In this document: positions 36,378 through 45,241 of the stretch, piece by piece
Position numbering within the stretch: the stretch's first letter is position 1
Layout: each line of letters opens with the position of its first letter
Source: Paenibacillus sp. URB8-2
Lineage (GTDB): Bacteria > Bacillota > Bacilli > Paenibacillales > Paenibacillaceae
Length of the DNA: 64,000 bases
Direction: 5' to 3'
Assembly: GCF_013393385.1 (NCBI RefSeq)
Contig: NZ_AP023239.1
Span: 1,612,001-1,676,000, forward strand
Translations under genes and position numbers: made by a program
Notes under the pieces: generated by a model
What the model was told of the DNA's origin: nothing
The model's input: only the letters and a program-made list of their open reading frames with translations
Databases searched by the model: none

Positions 36378-37544
36378 ATGGCAGTATTATTGGAACGAAT
36401 ACGCGCGGCGGCAGAAGAGATGGGCGGAACGGCAGCGGCGCTGCCAGAGGTAATTTCGGTCGGGCGCGGCGCGCTGAACGCTGTGACGCCTTATGCCGCG
36501 GAGCAGGGCTGGCGCTCTCCGCTGCTTGTCGCCGACGGCAACACCTTCGCTGCAGCCGGCGAGTTCCTGGCGCAGCAGTTTGGCGGCGCCAGGATACCGG
36601 CCGGAGTCTCTCTGGTGACTCCGAACGCTCTGGGCGACGTCATCGCAGACGAAGCCTCTGTGGTGGAGGTGCTGCTGGCCATCCAGCAGCAAAAAGCCGA
36701 CAGCGTCATTGTCGCCGGCTCCGGGACGCTGACCGACATCGCCAGATATGCCGCGTACACGGCCGGTCTTCCGTTCGTCTCCGTGCCAACTGCTCCCTCG
36801 GTGGACGGCTTCACCTCGAACGGCTCGCCGCTCATCATCCGCGGCAATAAAATTACCGTTCCCGCTGCCGGCCCGATTGCCATCTTCGCCGACACGGAGC
36901 TGCTGCGCAGCGCGCCTGCATCCATGATCGCAGCGGGCTTCGGCGACATGCTGGGCAAATATACGTCGCTGTTCGACTGGAAATTCGGAAGCCTCACCGC
37001 AGGCGAGCCTTATTCGCCAACCGTTGCCCGGCTGACGGAACAATCCCTGCTGGCCTGCGTCGGCCACGCGGAAGAAATCGGCGAACGGACCGAGGAGGGC
37101 ATCCGGATTCTGACAGAAGCTCTCCTCCAGTCCGGTCTGGCGATTCTCCTGTTCGGCCAGTCACATTCTGCCTCCGGCGCGGAGCATCACCTGTCCCACT
37201 ACTGGGAAATGGAGTATATCCGTACGGGCAGAAGACAGCTCCTGCACGGTGCCAAAGTCGGCGTGGCCTGCGCCGAAATATCGGCGCTTTATCACAAGCT
37301 TGAAGGACTGCCGGAGCTCCGGGAACATCCTGAGGGAGAACAGCTCCGCAGGTGCATCTCGGAAATTCCCGGACCGGATGAAATCCGCAGTCTGCTGCGC
37401 ACCGTGCACGGCCCTTCTACGACCGTGGAACTGGGCGTGGACGATGAACTGCTGCGCCGGAGCCTGATGGAAGCGCACTTCATCCGCATAAACCGTCATA
37501 CACTGTTGCGCTTTCGGAACGAACAAAGGCTCGGATATCAATGA
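36378..37544 (+). CDS. araM: sn-glycerol-1-phosphate dehydrogenase (AraM)
   Basis: 388 residues from the ATG at 36378; an ATG at 36372 abuts the GGGAGG and is less likely. Iron-alcohol-dehydrogenase fold: VIVAGSGTLTDIARYAAY cofactor motif, SVPTAPSVDGFTSNGSPL, and metal-site histidines in SHSASGAEHHLSHYWEM. In B. subtilis AraM makes sn-glycerol 1-phosphate from dihydroxyacetone phosphate and lies in the ara operon, as here. The ABC importer genes araNPQ of the B. subtilis operon are absent from this one. Confidence 0.93.
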   Translation: MAVLLERIRAAAEEMGGTAAALPEVISVGRGALNAVTPYAAEQGWRSPLLVADGNTFAAAGEFLAQQFGGARIPAGVSLVTPNALGDVIADEASVVEVLLAIQQQKADSVIVAGSGTLTDIARYAAYTAGLPFVSVPTAPSVDGFTSNGSPLIIRGNKITVPAAGPIAIFADTELLRSAPASMIAAGFGDMLGKYTSLFDWKFGSLTAGEPYSPTVARLTEQSLLACVGHAEEIGERTEEGIRILTEALLQSGLAILLFGQSHSASGAEHHLSHYWEMEYIRTGRRQLLHGAKVGVACAEISALYHKLEGLPELREHPEGEQLRRCISEIPGPDEIRSLLRTVHGPSTTVELGVDDELLRRSLMEAHFIRINRHTLLRFRNEQRLGYQ

Positions 37545-37774
37545 GCATACCCTCACGCCTGCCAAATACGAAAGGTTCATGTATTCGACCGGCTTCAGCT
37601 TCAGCGTGCCCCTTTCCGAATGGGGACTCTCCCAAGGCGCGTTCGATTCCATGCTCGCGCTAAACGAGGGCGGAGACAACCTATACCGGGTCAGACGCCG
37701 GAATCTGGAGTCCGAGATTGTGGACAATGTGCTGCGCTCCGTCTGGAAGCCGTTGCTCATCATGCAATCTCGGT
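37545..37774 (+). other. Orphan coding-like fragment after araM
   Basis: A frame running from about 37552 through 37785 reads NEHTLTPAKYERFMYSTGFSF... to SEIVDNVLRSVWKPLLIM. It has codon use like the neighbours and a compact amphipathic pattern, but no start signal, and I do not recognise it. It is directly joined to a sigK-like fragment at 37775, so it may be the tail of a lost gene. Confidence 0.35.
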
Positions 37775-37921
37775 ATGCTGGATGACCGGGAAAAAGAGGT
37801 AGTTGTCGGTCGTTTCGGTCTGGACACGGGAGGAGAGGAGCGAACGCAGCGGGAGATCGCCATGGAGCTGGGCATCTCGGACGCGGGAGAAGTCAAGTCC
37901 TTGCGTAACTTGGATATTTAA
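37775..37921 (+). pseudogene. sigK-like fragment (region 4)
   Basis: From ATG at 37775 the frame reads [19 protein letters not shown] then [14 protein letters not shown], matching region 4 of the intact sigK (22.66-22.75 kb), then diverges to DAGEVKSLRNLDI and a stop. The base differences from sigK are mostly synonymous, so it comes from a diverged relative rather than a recent copy. It has no promoter-proximal half and lacks the end of the recognition helix. Confidence 0.8.
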
Positions 37922-38154
37922 GTAAAGTAAAATCTGCGCGTAACAAGGTTAATAGAAAGTATATGACATGGGGCGTCTTGCTGCCGTTCTACGGCCAGGG
38001 ATGCCTCGTTTTTTTGGATAAGAACCAGTAAGATCAGAAAGTCTGAAGGGATACTGAGCTTGCGACAGGGAAATCCGTACAGTACACTTTCTTTATCCAG
38101 TACTACTAATGATAACTTTGATGAGAGTACTTCGAAAAAAGGAAGTGTTAAACA

Positions 38155-38862
38155 ATGGATGTAGAAATGGTTATGCAGGAGCTTGAAGCGCTCGGCAAGG
38201 AACGAACCAAGAAAATATACAGCTCGAATGGTGCGCAGGAACCGCTTTTTGGCGTGGCTACCGGCGCAATGAAGCCTATCTTCAAGAAAACTAAAATAAA
38301 TCAGCCTCTAGCTGAGCAGCTTTACGCGACGGGGAATTACGACGCCATGTATTTTGCCGGGATCATTGCCGATCCCAATGCAATGACGGAAGCCGATTTT
38401 GACCGATGGATGGATGCGGCTTATTTTTATATGCTGTCTGATTATGTAGTTGCAGTAACCTTGGCAGAAGCGGATATTGCACAAGAGGTTGCCGATAAAT
38501 GGATCGCGAGCGGTGAAGAGCTGAGAATGTCAGCGGGCTGGAGCTGTTACTGCTGGCTGCTCGGCAATCGACCGGACGATGAATTTTCCGAAAGCAAAAT
38601 TGCCGATATGCTTGAGATGGTGAAAAATACGATTCATGATTCTCCAGAACGCACTAAATACGCAATGAACAACTTTTTATACACAGTGGCGGTATCCTAT
38701 GTGCCTCTTCATGATAAAGCGTGTGAGACCGCAAGGACTGTAGGCCCAGTAGAAGTCAATAAGGATAAGGCAAAAAGCAAATTTCTTCACGCTTACGAAA
38801 ATATTCAAAAGGCAGTCGACAAAGGGCAGGTTGGTTTTAAACGCAAGCATGTAAGATGTTGA
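38155..38862 (+). CDS. DNA alkylation repair protein (AlkD-like)
   Basis: 235 residues of helical HEAT-like repeats. Segments such as LFGVATGAMKPIFKKTKINQPLAEQLYATGNYDAMYFAGIIADP and ADFDRWMDAAYFYMLSDYVVAVTLA fit the DNA alkylation repair enzyme family, whose members excise alkylated bases. AAGGAAG precedes the ATG by ten bases. It stands alone between two sigK-like fragments. Whether its catalytic residues match AlkD cannot be judged by eye. Confidence 0.8.
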   Translation: MDVEMVMQELEALGKERTKKIYSSNGAQEPLFGVATGAMKPIFKKTKINQPLAEQLYATGNYDAMYFAGIIADPNAMTEADFDRWMDAAYFYMLSDYVVAVTLAEADIAQEVADKWIASGEELRMSAGWSCYCWLLGNRPDDEFSESKIADMLEMVKNTIHDSPERTKYAMNNFLYTVAVSYVPLHDKACETARTVGPVEVNKDKAKSKFLHAYENIQKAVDKGQVGFKRKHVRC

Positions 38863-39117
38863 CCGTGACAAAAGCTTAAACCTACTCCTTAATTGAACTC
38901 GCCATTTCTTCGTTTAGAGGCCATGACCTTAATCATTTATACTTACCGATAACCTATTCTATGTTGTACATTCGCATCCTCGTAACTCACCGAACACAAA
39001 ACAGCAAGCGCATCTAATCCAATGCGTGGGTGGAAGCTTGCTAGCATGCATGCAAAAGCTGCAACCACGCAAGAAATCACAGAATCGCATAAAAATTTGA
39101 CATCGGTTCGTGTCCAC
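38863..39117. other. Gene-free stretch before the second sigK fragment
   Basis: AT-richer DNA with no supportable gene. It starts the shift into the AT-rich acquired segment. Confidence 0.4.
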
Positions 39118-39274
39118 AACCTCAAGAAATTCGACAACACCGGCGAAGACATGGAGGATCTCATCTCCATCGGGACGATCGGACTCATCAAGGCCATTGA
39201 AAGCTACCGCCCCAACAAGGGAACCCAATTGGCTACGTTTGCAGCCCGCTGCATCGAGAATGAAATTCTAATTA
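39118..39274 (+). pseudogene. sigK-like fragment (region 2)
   Basis: The frame reads [48 protein letters not shown], matching sigK region 2 (about 22.33-22.48 kb). Similarity ends a few bases after GAGAATGAAAT; beyond it the sequence is unrelated. AATGA at this point is the crossover sequence used by the skin element of B. subtilis. The start of the gene is also missing. Differences from the intact sigK are mostly synonymous. Confidence 0.85.
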
Positions 39275-39311
39275 CAATAGTGTTGCTTCTAATCATGGTT
39301 TATATTTATGA

Positions 39312-39339
39312 AGTCACATCAATGTATGTGGCTTTTTTT
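39312..39339 (+). terminator. Rho-independent terminator
   Basis: AGTCACAT pairs with ATGTGGCT (one G-T) around CAATGT, followed by seven T residues. It lies just after the sigK region-2 fragment. Confidence 0.7.
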
Positions 39340-39464
39340 ATGAAGTAAATCACATGAGAATTTGTAAATATTCAATTGCTAAAAGTTTAAAGTTGAACAC
39401 AAATTCTAAATCGCTTACTATTAGGAATCAAAGTTTATTTGGTGAAGGTATGAGGTGAAGTGAT

Positions 39465-39681
39465 TTGAAGGATAAAAAAAGCAACTTGGGTGATTCATTA
39501 AAATTTGTAATTAGTGAAGATATGATGAGAAGAATAACTAACTTGGATCAATGTAAACCAGTTGATTTTAGCGGGGCAAAGTTTGCTTTTACATTTGTTC
39601 CATCGGGACTGGGGTACATACATTATTGTGAAATGTGATGTGTGTAAACGTGAGCTACCTATTTCCGATGATTTTGATTAG
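39465..39681 (+). pseudogene. Frameshifted small gene of unknown function
   Basis: A TTG at 39465 has GAGGTGA six bases upstream. The frame reads LKDKKSNLGDSLKFVISEDM, MRRITNLDQCKPVDFSGAKF, AFTFVPSGLG, then stops early at 39636-39638. Shifting one base near 39613 restores TYIIVKCDVCKRELPISDDFD to a stop at 39681. The restored product, about 72 residues, carries a CxxC pair. I do not recognise the family. The AT-rich setting with toxin genes makes a small accessory or immunity protein conceivable. Confidence 0.6.
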
Positions 39682-39725
39682 GAGTTCAGCCTTTTAAATG
39701 ACAGCAAAGAGGTATTACTTGTTTT

Positions 39726-39754
39726 TTGACTGGATTGCAAAAAATAAGTATAAT
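39726..39754 (+). promoter_or_regulatory. Sigma-A promoter of darTG
   Basis: TTGACT (39726-39731) and TATAAT (39749-39754) with an ideal 17-base spacer. The next gene is darT, starting 127 bases downstream. Confidence 0.8.
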
Positions 39755-39880
39755 AGATATTAAGCAAACGTATATTCTCATCTTGTTCGTGATTGAATAT
39801 ATACTATGGGCTAAGAGGAAAACTTGATCTTTTGTCGAATTAACATTTAAAAATGTGAATTTGACATGGAGTGTAGGATA

Positions 39881-40516
39881 ATGGTCCCGAACCCAACATT
39901 AATTTATCATATTACGAGCGTTGAAAATCTACACTCGATACTGGGGAACAATGGTCTCTTCAGCATTAATAAGTTACAGAAGGATGGCAGCTCATTTGTT
40001 AATATTGCTTTTGAGCAAATCCAGTCCAGACGTTCGGAGAAGCAAGTACCTTTACCTCCATATGGTAATTTACATGATTATGTTCCTTTTTATTTTGCAC
40101 CGCGATCTCCTATGTTGTACACAATTAATCAAGGGAATGTTCCGCAATATCAAGAGGGACAAAGCCAGATTATTTATCTTGTATCTACTATACAGCAAGT
40201 TATCTCTGATCAAATCCCATTCGTATTCACTGATGGACATGCAATCATTAATTATTCTGAATTCTATAATGACGCCGAGGATTTAAATCAAATTGACTGG
40301 GGCATAATGAACTCTCGATATTGGCATGATACTACAGATTATCCGGATAGGAAGCGAAAACGGCAGGCTGAGTTCTTAGCCTTCGAGTATTTTCCATTAG
40401 CTAGTATACTTGAAATCGGTGTAATCAACAGTAGTATTCATGAACAAACATCAAAGATCATTCAGGAAAAAGAAGTTTATATTCCCGTCAAAGTACGCCG
40501 AGATTGGTATTATTAA
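39881..40516 (+). CDS. darT: DarT DNA ADP-ribosyltransferase toxin
   Basis: 211 residues from the ATG at 39881, which has GGAG nine bases upstream; an ATG at 39866 lacks a site. The fold features of DarT (DUF4433) are present: an N-terminal LIYHITSVENLHSIL with the NAD-binding His, a conserved YVPFYFAPRSPMLY segment, and the catalytic Glu164 in RKRKRQAEFLAFEYFP. DarT adds ADP-ribose to thymidine of single-stranded DNA and is held off by DarG, encoded 12 bases downstream. In other bacteria the pair stops phage replication. Confidence 0.92.
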   Translation: MVPNPTLIYHITSVENLHSILGNNGLFSINKLQKDGSSFVNIAFEQIQSRRSEKQVPLPPYGNLHDYVPFYFAPRSPMLYTINQGNVPQYQEGQSQIIYLVSTIQQVISDQIPFVFTDGHAIINYSEFYNDAEDLNQIDWGIMNSRYWHDTTDYPDRKRKRQAEFLAFEYFPLASILEIGVINSSIHEQTSKIIQEKEVYIPVKVRRDWYY

Positions 40517-40528
40517 GGTGGTGAGAAT

Positions 40529-41563
40529 GTGATTGAATATAAAAAAGGAAACTTGTTAGAAGCTGAGGCAGAGGCGCTGATAAATACAGTGAATTGTGTC
40601 GGGGTTATGGGGAAGGGGATAGCCTTACAATTTAAACAAGCCTTTCCCGGTAATTTTAAGGAATATGCAAAAGCATGTAAAAACAATTTAGTCATGCCTG
40701 GAAAAATGTTTGTGGTCCCTACAGGATACATGCTCAATCCTAAATATATAATTAACTTTCCAACAAAACGGCATTGGAAGGAAAAGTCCAAAATTGAGGA
40801 TATAAAGTCAGGGCTTATCGATTTTATAGACACTATTAAAGAGAATGGAATCAAGTCGGTCGCAGTCCCACCTTTAGGTTGCGGTAATGGTGGATTGGAC
40901 TGGAATCAAGTAAAACCATTAATAGAAGCATCAGCTCAAGAGGTGCCGGATGTCTTATTTATGGTTTACCCTCCCGAGGGTAGTCCGGAGCCGGACAAAA
41001 TGCGTGTAGGAACTGAAAAACCAAAATTAACACGGGCTAGAGCTCTTCTCATAATGCTAATGAACTTGTATGCTGCCCCGGGATACAAATTATCTATGTT
41101 GGAGATTCAAAAGCTCGCCTATTTTCTACAAGAGTCAGGCGAAGATTTAAAGTTAAGATTTGTAAGTGCCCAATACGGTCCATATGCAGATAATCTAAAT
41201 CATGTTCTTCAGCGACTCGAAGGGCATTTTATAAGAGGTTATGGAGACCGAAACAGAGATGCGCAGATCTATTTGTTGCCTGAAGTTGTTAAGGAGGCGG
41301 AAGCTTTTTTGAACTCAATAGAAGATGCCACCTCTGAGCAAAGACTTGAGAATACAAAAAGAATAATTGAAGGCTATGAAACGCCTTATGGACTTGAATT
41401 ATTAGCTACAACCGATTGGATCATTAAACACTATCCTGATGCCAGAACAGATGTAAGCCGTGCAATTGACCATTTTAAAGCATGGAATGATCGAAAGAAG
41501 AAAGTATTTAAAGACTCTCATATCGAGATGGCGTGGAAACATCTAACTACTGCTTCAAATTAA
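40529..41563 (+). CDS. darG: DarG macrodomain antitoxin
   Basis: 344 residues from a GTG with AAGGTGGTGA upstream. The N-terminal macrodomain (about 1-155) has GNLLEAEAEALINTVNCVGVMGKGIALQFKQAFP and the glycine-rich VAVPPLGCGNGGLDW; it removes ADP-ribose from DNA. The C-terminal part (about 170-344, with LSMLEIQKLAYFLQESGEDLKLRFVSAQYGPYA) corresponds to the DarG domain that binds and neutralises DarT directly. It is in an operon with darT. Confidence 0.93.
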   Translation: MIEYKKGNLLEAEAEALINTVNCVGVMGKGIALQFKQAFPGNFKEYAKACKNNLVMPGKMFVVPTGYMLNPKYIINFPTKRHWKEKSKIEDIKSGLIDFIDTIKENGIKSVAVPPLGCGNGGLDWNQVKPLIEASAQEVPDVLFMVYPPEGSPEPDKMRVGTEKPKLTRARALLIMLMNLYAAPGYKLSMLEIQKLAYFLQESGEDLKLRFVSAQYGPYADNLNHVLQRLEGHFIRGYGDRNRDAQIYLLPEVVKEAEAFLNSIEDATSEQRLENTKRIIEGYETPYGLELLATTDWIIKHYPDARTDVSRAIDHFKAWNDRKKKVFKDSHIEMAWKHLTTASN

Positions 41564-41581
41564 ATTTAAAAACGCAATATG

Positions 41582-41620
41582 AATGCCCTGTCCAAATTAA
41601 CTTGGCAGGGCATTTTGCTT
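41582..41620. terminator. Bidirectional terminator between darG and the recombinases
   Basis: AATGCCCTGTCCA and TGGCAGGGCATT pair (one bulge) around AATTAACT. It lies between two convergent transcription units and has TTTGCTT on one side and an A-rich flank on the other. Confidence 0.7.
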
Positions 41621-42542
41621 AATCCTCATCCAATATCAAACTATCCGAAATTGATAGATATTCCAGCGTAGTTCCTAATAATTCATGCCTCAGTTGTTGT
41701 TGAATTGCCCTCAAGTTAGCTCCACTTTTAAGCATTAGAAATCCAGTCGTTCTCCTGAGATCATGAGGAATTACCTTTCTTTCAATCCCAGCTTTTGTAG
41801 ATATGGAACTGACTATAGATACCAACTTATGATGCGATAGTTTACGTTCTTTCCTCGAGAACACGAGTGGACTAAAGTCTTTTTCTATAGTCTCTTTGTA
41901 ATGTTTGAAGTGCCTCAGTTCATTCGCTAAGAATCTAGGAATAGCGATTCCCTTAACACTGGTTTTTTGCCCTTTGTTTACTATCACCATGTTATTTTGA
42001 AAGTTGATCTGATCAAATGTAAGACAACATATTTCATTGTTTCTTAGACCTGTTGTAATGGCTGTCCAGAATAACAAATAATAATACTTGGAGAAGGGCT
42101 CCTCCAGAATAGCTATTTTGAGGATGTCTTTACACTCAACCTCTGACAAGTAATTAATATTAATATTTCGCTCATAATATTTGTTTTTATAATGCGCCAT
42201 TGGATTGTGGCTTATCATATTCACTCTTTCAAGGAAGTTGAAAAACCCCTTCAGATAACTAATTTTATTGTAAATAGTTTTGTTCGAAAGCTTTGGATTA
42301 GATGATACAAGATATTGTACAAATTGATCAATGAACTTTTTGTTAATCGGTTCAAAATCTTTTGATTCAACATAATATGAAAATCTATCAAAATCCAGAT
42401 GGCCTTCAAAACCTTGTTGCAATAGATATTCTTGAAGTGAAGCGAGAATCTTTATGGTTGCTAAATGCGCTGATTTTTTCAAACCTGAGTGATCATTCCA
42501 AGCTTTAAAATAAGTTGAGTCAAACACAATCTCAGTGACCAT
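41619..42542 (-). CDS. Tyrosine recombinase, third of a trio
   Basis: 307 residues from the ATG at 42542, which has GAGGTG upstream. C-terminal catalytic residues: Arg in TGLRNNEICCLTFDQI, His/Arg in IPHDLRRTTGFLML, a final RHELLGTTLEYLSI with the Tyr nucleophile. An N-terminal SAM-like core-binding region is present. It follows the second recombinase with a 13-base gap and is most likely co-translated with it. Confidence 0.88.
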   Translation of the reverse strand: MVTEIVFDSTYFKAWNDHSGLKKSAHLATIKILASLQEYLLQQGFEGHLDFDRFSYYVESKDFEPINKKFIDQFVQYLVSSNPKLSNKTIYNKISYLKGFFNFLERVNMISHNPMAHYKNKYYERNININYLSEVECKDILKIAILEEPFSKYYYLLFWTAITTGLRNNEICCLTFDQINFQNNMVIVNKGQKTSVKGIAIPRFLANELRHFKHYKETIEKDFSPLVFSRKERKLSHHKLVSIVSSISTKAGIERKVIPHDLRRTTGFLMLKSGANLRAIQQQLRHELLGTTLEYLSISDSLILDED

Positions 42543-42555
42543 TCTATACTTCACC

Positions 42556-43650
42556 TCAATCAAATAAATTAGCTGCTAACGAACGGGCGAACGGATGTTT
42601 CTCGATTGCATTCAGTAGCATACTGTTAAATAACTGTAGATAAATAGTTGTTGTTTTTAATGATTTATGTCCGAGGAATTTTGAGATACTGACAATATCA
42701 ACTCCTTCCTCTAAAGCAAACAATGCAAAAGAGTGCCGTAAAGAGTGAACGGATAAACGTTCTTTTTCTTTATCAGAAATAGTCTGTGCCATTGAAATTA
42801 ACCCATCTAACATCTTCTGAACGGCACTATCACTAATCGGTTTATCTCCTTTACCAGTAGAAAATACATACAAGTCAGTGTAATTAGGACGATTCTTAAG
42901 TGCCGCGTATTTAAAACTGATATATTTTTTAAGTAATTCTAATGAAGTAGCAGTGATGTTTCGAGGGACTTTTTTAAGTTTGTTCCCCTTAACACGAACT
43001 TCAATATTCTTTGAGTTGTAGCAAATATCCTTGATCTGTAACTGAGTGAGCTCATTTAAGCGAATACCACTGCCAAGAAAAGTCCATAAGATAACGAAAT
43101 TTCTTAATCCTTCGTTAGTTAGACGCGACAAAAGAACAATTTCTTCAACTTGTTCTTTTGTGAAAGCTTTTGGCAGATTTTCATCAAATCCAACTTTAAC
43201 TACCAGGTTTTGTTTAATCTTTTTAATATCTATTTCAAAAAAACGTGTAAATGTAACAGTAAAGAAATCTCTTAAAAATGAAGCTTTTTTTGATCTCGTA
43301 TTCTGAGCTTTAACTGTCTTTAAATAATCCAGCAATACTTTGGGACTCTCTTCGAATGAACGCAAAGAGGGGGCTTGCGTAAGTGAATTAATGAACGATA
43401 CAAATTGATTCAATTCAGACCGATATGTTTTTTGGGTAGCTTGACTCTTCCGCGCGAATTCAGCGCTCTGTAAGTACCAATTAACAGCTTCATCGAACGT
43501 TACATCTTTCAGTTCTTTGGATTCCTTTGCGAAAATAAGATTACTTCTTTCTAATGCTTGTTTCATAGTATCTTGACTATTGGATGCGGCTAACTTTTGC
43601 AATTGGACCATTAAATCAACAACAGGTGAGCTACCTTCTACTTTGAACAT
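42556..43650 (-). CDS. Tyrosine recombinase, second of a trio
   Basis: 364 residues from the ATG at 43650 (GGAG eight bases upstream), four bases after the stop of the preceding recombinase. Catalytic segments: LGSGIRLNELTQLQIKD, VHSLRHSFALFALEEG and LGHKSLKTTTIYLQL, giving the Arg-His-x-x-Arg-His-Tyr set. The N-terminal half has a core-binding domain (WYLQSAEFARKSQATQKTYRSELNQFVSFINSL). Confidence 0.9.
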   Translation of the reverse strand: MFKVEGSSPVVDLMVQLQKLAASNSQDTMKQALERSNLIFAKESKELKDVTFDEAVNWYLQSAEFARKSQATQKTYRSELNQFVSFINSLTQAPSLRSFEESPKVLLDYLKTVKAQNTRSKKASFLRDFFTVTFTRFFEIDIKKIKQNLVVKVGFDENLPKAFTKEQVEEIVLLSRLTNEGLRNFVILWTFLGSGIRLNELTQLQIKDICYNSKNIEVRVKGNKLKKVPRNITATSLELLKKYISFKYAALKNRPNYTDLYVFSTGKGDKPISDSAVQKMLDGLISMAQTISDKEKERLSVHSLRHSFALFALEEGVDIVSISKFLGHKSLKTTTIYLQLFNSMLLNAIEKHPFARSLAANLFD

Positions 43651-43654
43651 AAGA

Positions 43655-45178
43655 TCATCTCCATATAGAATCAATTTTTTGCATTGCATCATTGAGTTCT
43701 TGTTCCTGTCTATGGAGATACTTTGATGTAGTTTCGAGTCTGTCATGCCGAGCTAATCGTTTGACAACTTGAGGATGAACATTGTCTTTAAAGCTAAGTT
43801 TTGTGATAAATGTATGTCTAAACAAGTGAAGCCCTCCAGGGAATGCCCAGTCGGAAATCATTGCGAAACATTTGTATTTATCTAACATTTTTTTATAAAA
43901 GGCGCTTTTTGAAAGATCTCCTTTAAAAACGGATGCATTGTGTGTGCGAATTTTGTACAACGATTCTAGATAATGATGTAATTTTTCCGGCAAATGTAAA
44001 GGCACGGGTATCTCCTCTTTACCTTTACCGCGGATCTTGATTATGCTTGCTTTAAAATTAATATCATCCCAAATAAGACGCTCGGCTTCGCAGAATCGAA
44101 GGCCAAGATGAAGGAGAGATCCGAAAAATGCTGTATCATACTCAGGATCATCCGAGTATAAATCGATGGTTCTGAAAAAAGCGGAAAGTTGATTGTTACT
44201 GGGAATGGTCCGGTGCAAAAACCTTACTGCGTTAATTCCTCGTATTGATCCGATATTTTTTGAGATAATTCTGTTGCCGTAAAGGAACTTAAAAAACGTT
44301 GTTACACAGTAAAACTTATTGCTGGCGGTAATTTCGCTGAGAACACCTTTTAAATGGCAACGTTTCAAGTGATTTTGATATTCAAAAATGTGATCTCTCT
44401 CTATTAGCCAAACAGGAATCGAATATATAGTGAATTCATTGAAAGTAGCGTAATTATCGGCAAGCCATTTCATAAATAACATTACATTCCGATTAACTTC
44501 GCTTATATATTCTGGTGAATAATTTTCTTCAGCTTGAAGATGGTTGTTGAAGTTAATTAAGAATGGATGCAATTCTTGATCAGTTAGTTTTGGTTTAGAT
44601 ATTTTGACTACATTGAATTTTTGGCTTGGAAAATATAACTTTGCAATTTGGATATGGAATGATTTCTTTTTGTCTGAATGGATGTAATTCAAACAATACT
44701 GAAAATTTCTTTCTGTAATGTCCAAATCATTAAGCTGCCAAATCGGCTTTTTAATAAATGCGGCGATTTGCTTTTGAAATTCGATTGCTTCGGCATAGAA
44801 ATCATAAAGTTTCATAGGAGTTTTAGATGTCTGGAATCGTTTTAAAAATATTTTGACTTTATCTAATAGAATGTTTGGCAAAATTTTGTTTTCCCATAAC
44901 CAATCTGAGATGCTCCTTTTTGGAGAAGTTACATCTTGGGAATCACCCAGGTTATATAAAAACAATGTATCCATAACGTTCCTCACTTTGCTCTTACTAA
45001 CGTCCCAAACGGCGTCAGTTGTAAGATGCTCATCGTGAGGATTTTTTATTCCATTTGTAAATTCTTCTGTAGAAGAAGCATTCCACAGAAGTAATTCTGT
45101 TCCTTTCCATAATTCGTTTTCTTGTAAGAAACTGCTGCTCATCAATTCATTAATCACGTTATTTGAATCTTGATCCAT
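43655..45178 (-). CDS. Tyrosine recombinase, first of a trio
   Basis: 507 residues. An extended N-terminal region of about 230 residues precedes the core-binding and catalytic domains. Catalytic residues: Arg in LHLGLRFCEAERLIW, His/Arg in GLHLFRHTFITKLS, His and Tyr in LARHDRLETTSKYLHRQE. The start has GAGGAGGT six bases upstream. The three genes, all minus strand and nearly contiguous, resemble the recombinase trios of RIT and Tn554-like elements. Confidence 0.9.
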   Translation of the reverse strand: MDQDSNNVINELMSSSFLQENELWKGTELLLWNASSTEEFTNGIKNPHDEHLTTDAVWDVSKSKVRNVMDTLFLYNLGDSQDVTSPKRSISDWLWENKILPNILLDKVKIFLKRFQTSKTPMKLYDFYAEAIEFQKQIAAFIKKPIWQLNDLDITERNFQYCLNYIHSDKKKSFHIQIAKLYFPSQKFNVVKISKPKLTDQELHPFLINFNNHLQAEENYSPEYISEVNRNVMLFMKWLADNYATFNEFTIYSIPVWLIERDHIFEYQNHLKRCHLKGVLSEITASNKFYCVTTFFKFLYGNRIISKNIGSIRGINAVRFLHRTIPSNNQLSAFFRTIDLYSDDPEYDTAFFGSLLHLGLRFCEAERLIWDDINFKASIIKIRGKGKEEIPVPLHLPEKLHHYLESLYKIRTHNASVFKGDLSKSAFYKKMLDKYKCFAMISDWAFPGGLHLFRHTFITKLSFKDNVHPQVVKRLARHDRLETTSKYLHRQEQELNDAMQKIDSIWR

Positions 45179-45241
45179 TAGTAAACCTCCTCATTTTGGA
45201 CTTGTTCAAATTTCAAAAAGTTAGTAAACAGAGGTGAGAAA

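Noticed and set aside
37775..39274. A simple skin-type split of sigK formed by the two fragments
   Set aside because: The 3'-type fragment lies upstream of the 5'-type one, both lack their outer ends, and an intact sigK exists at 22.1 kb, so they are not halves of one working gene.
41619..45178. Single phage integrase with frameshifts
   Set aside because: Each of the three frames has its own ribosome site and its own complete catalytic residues.
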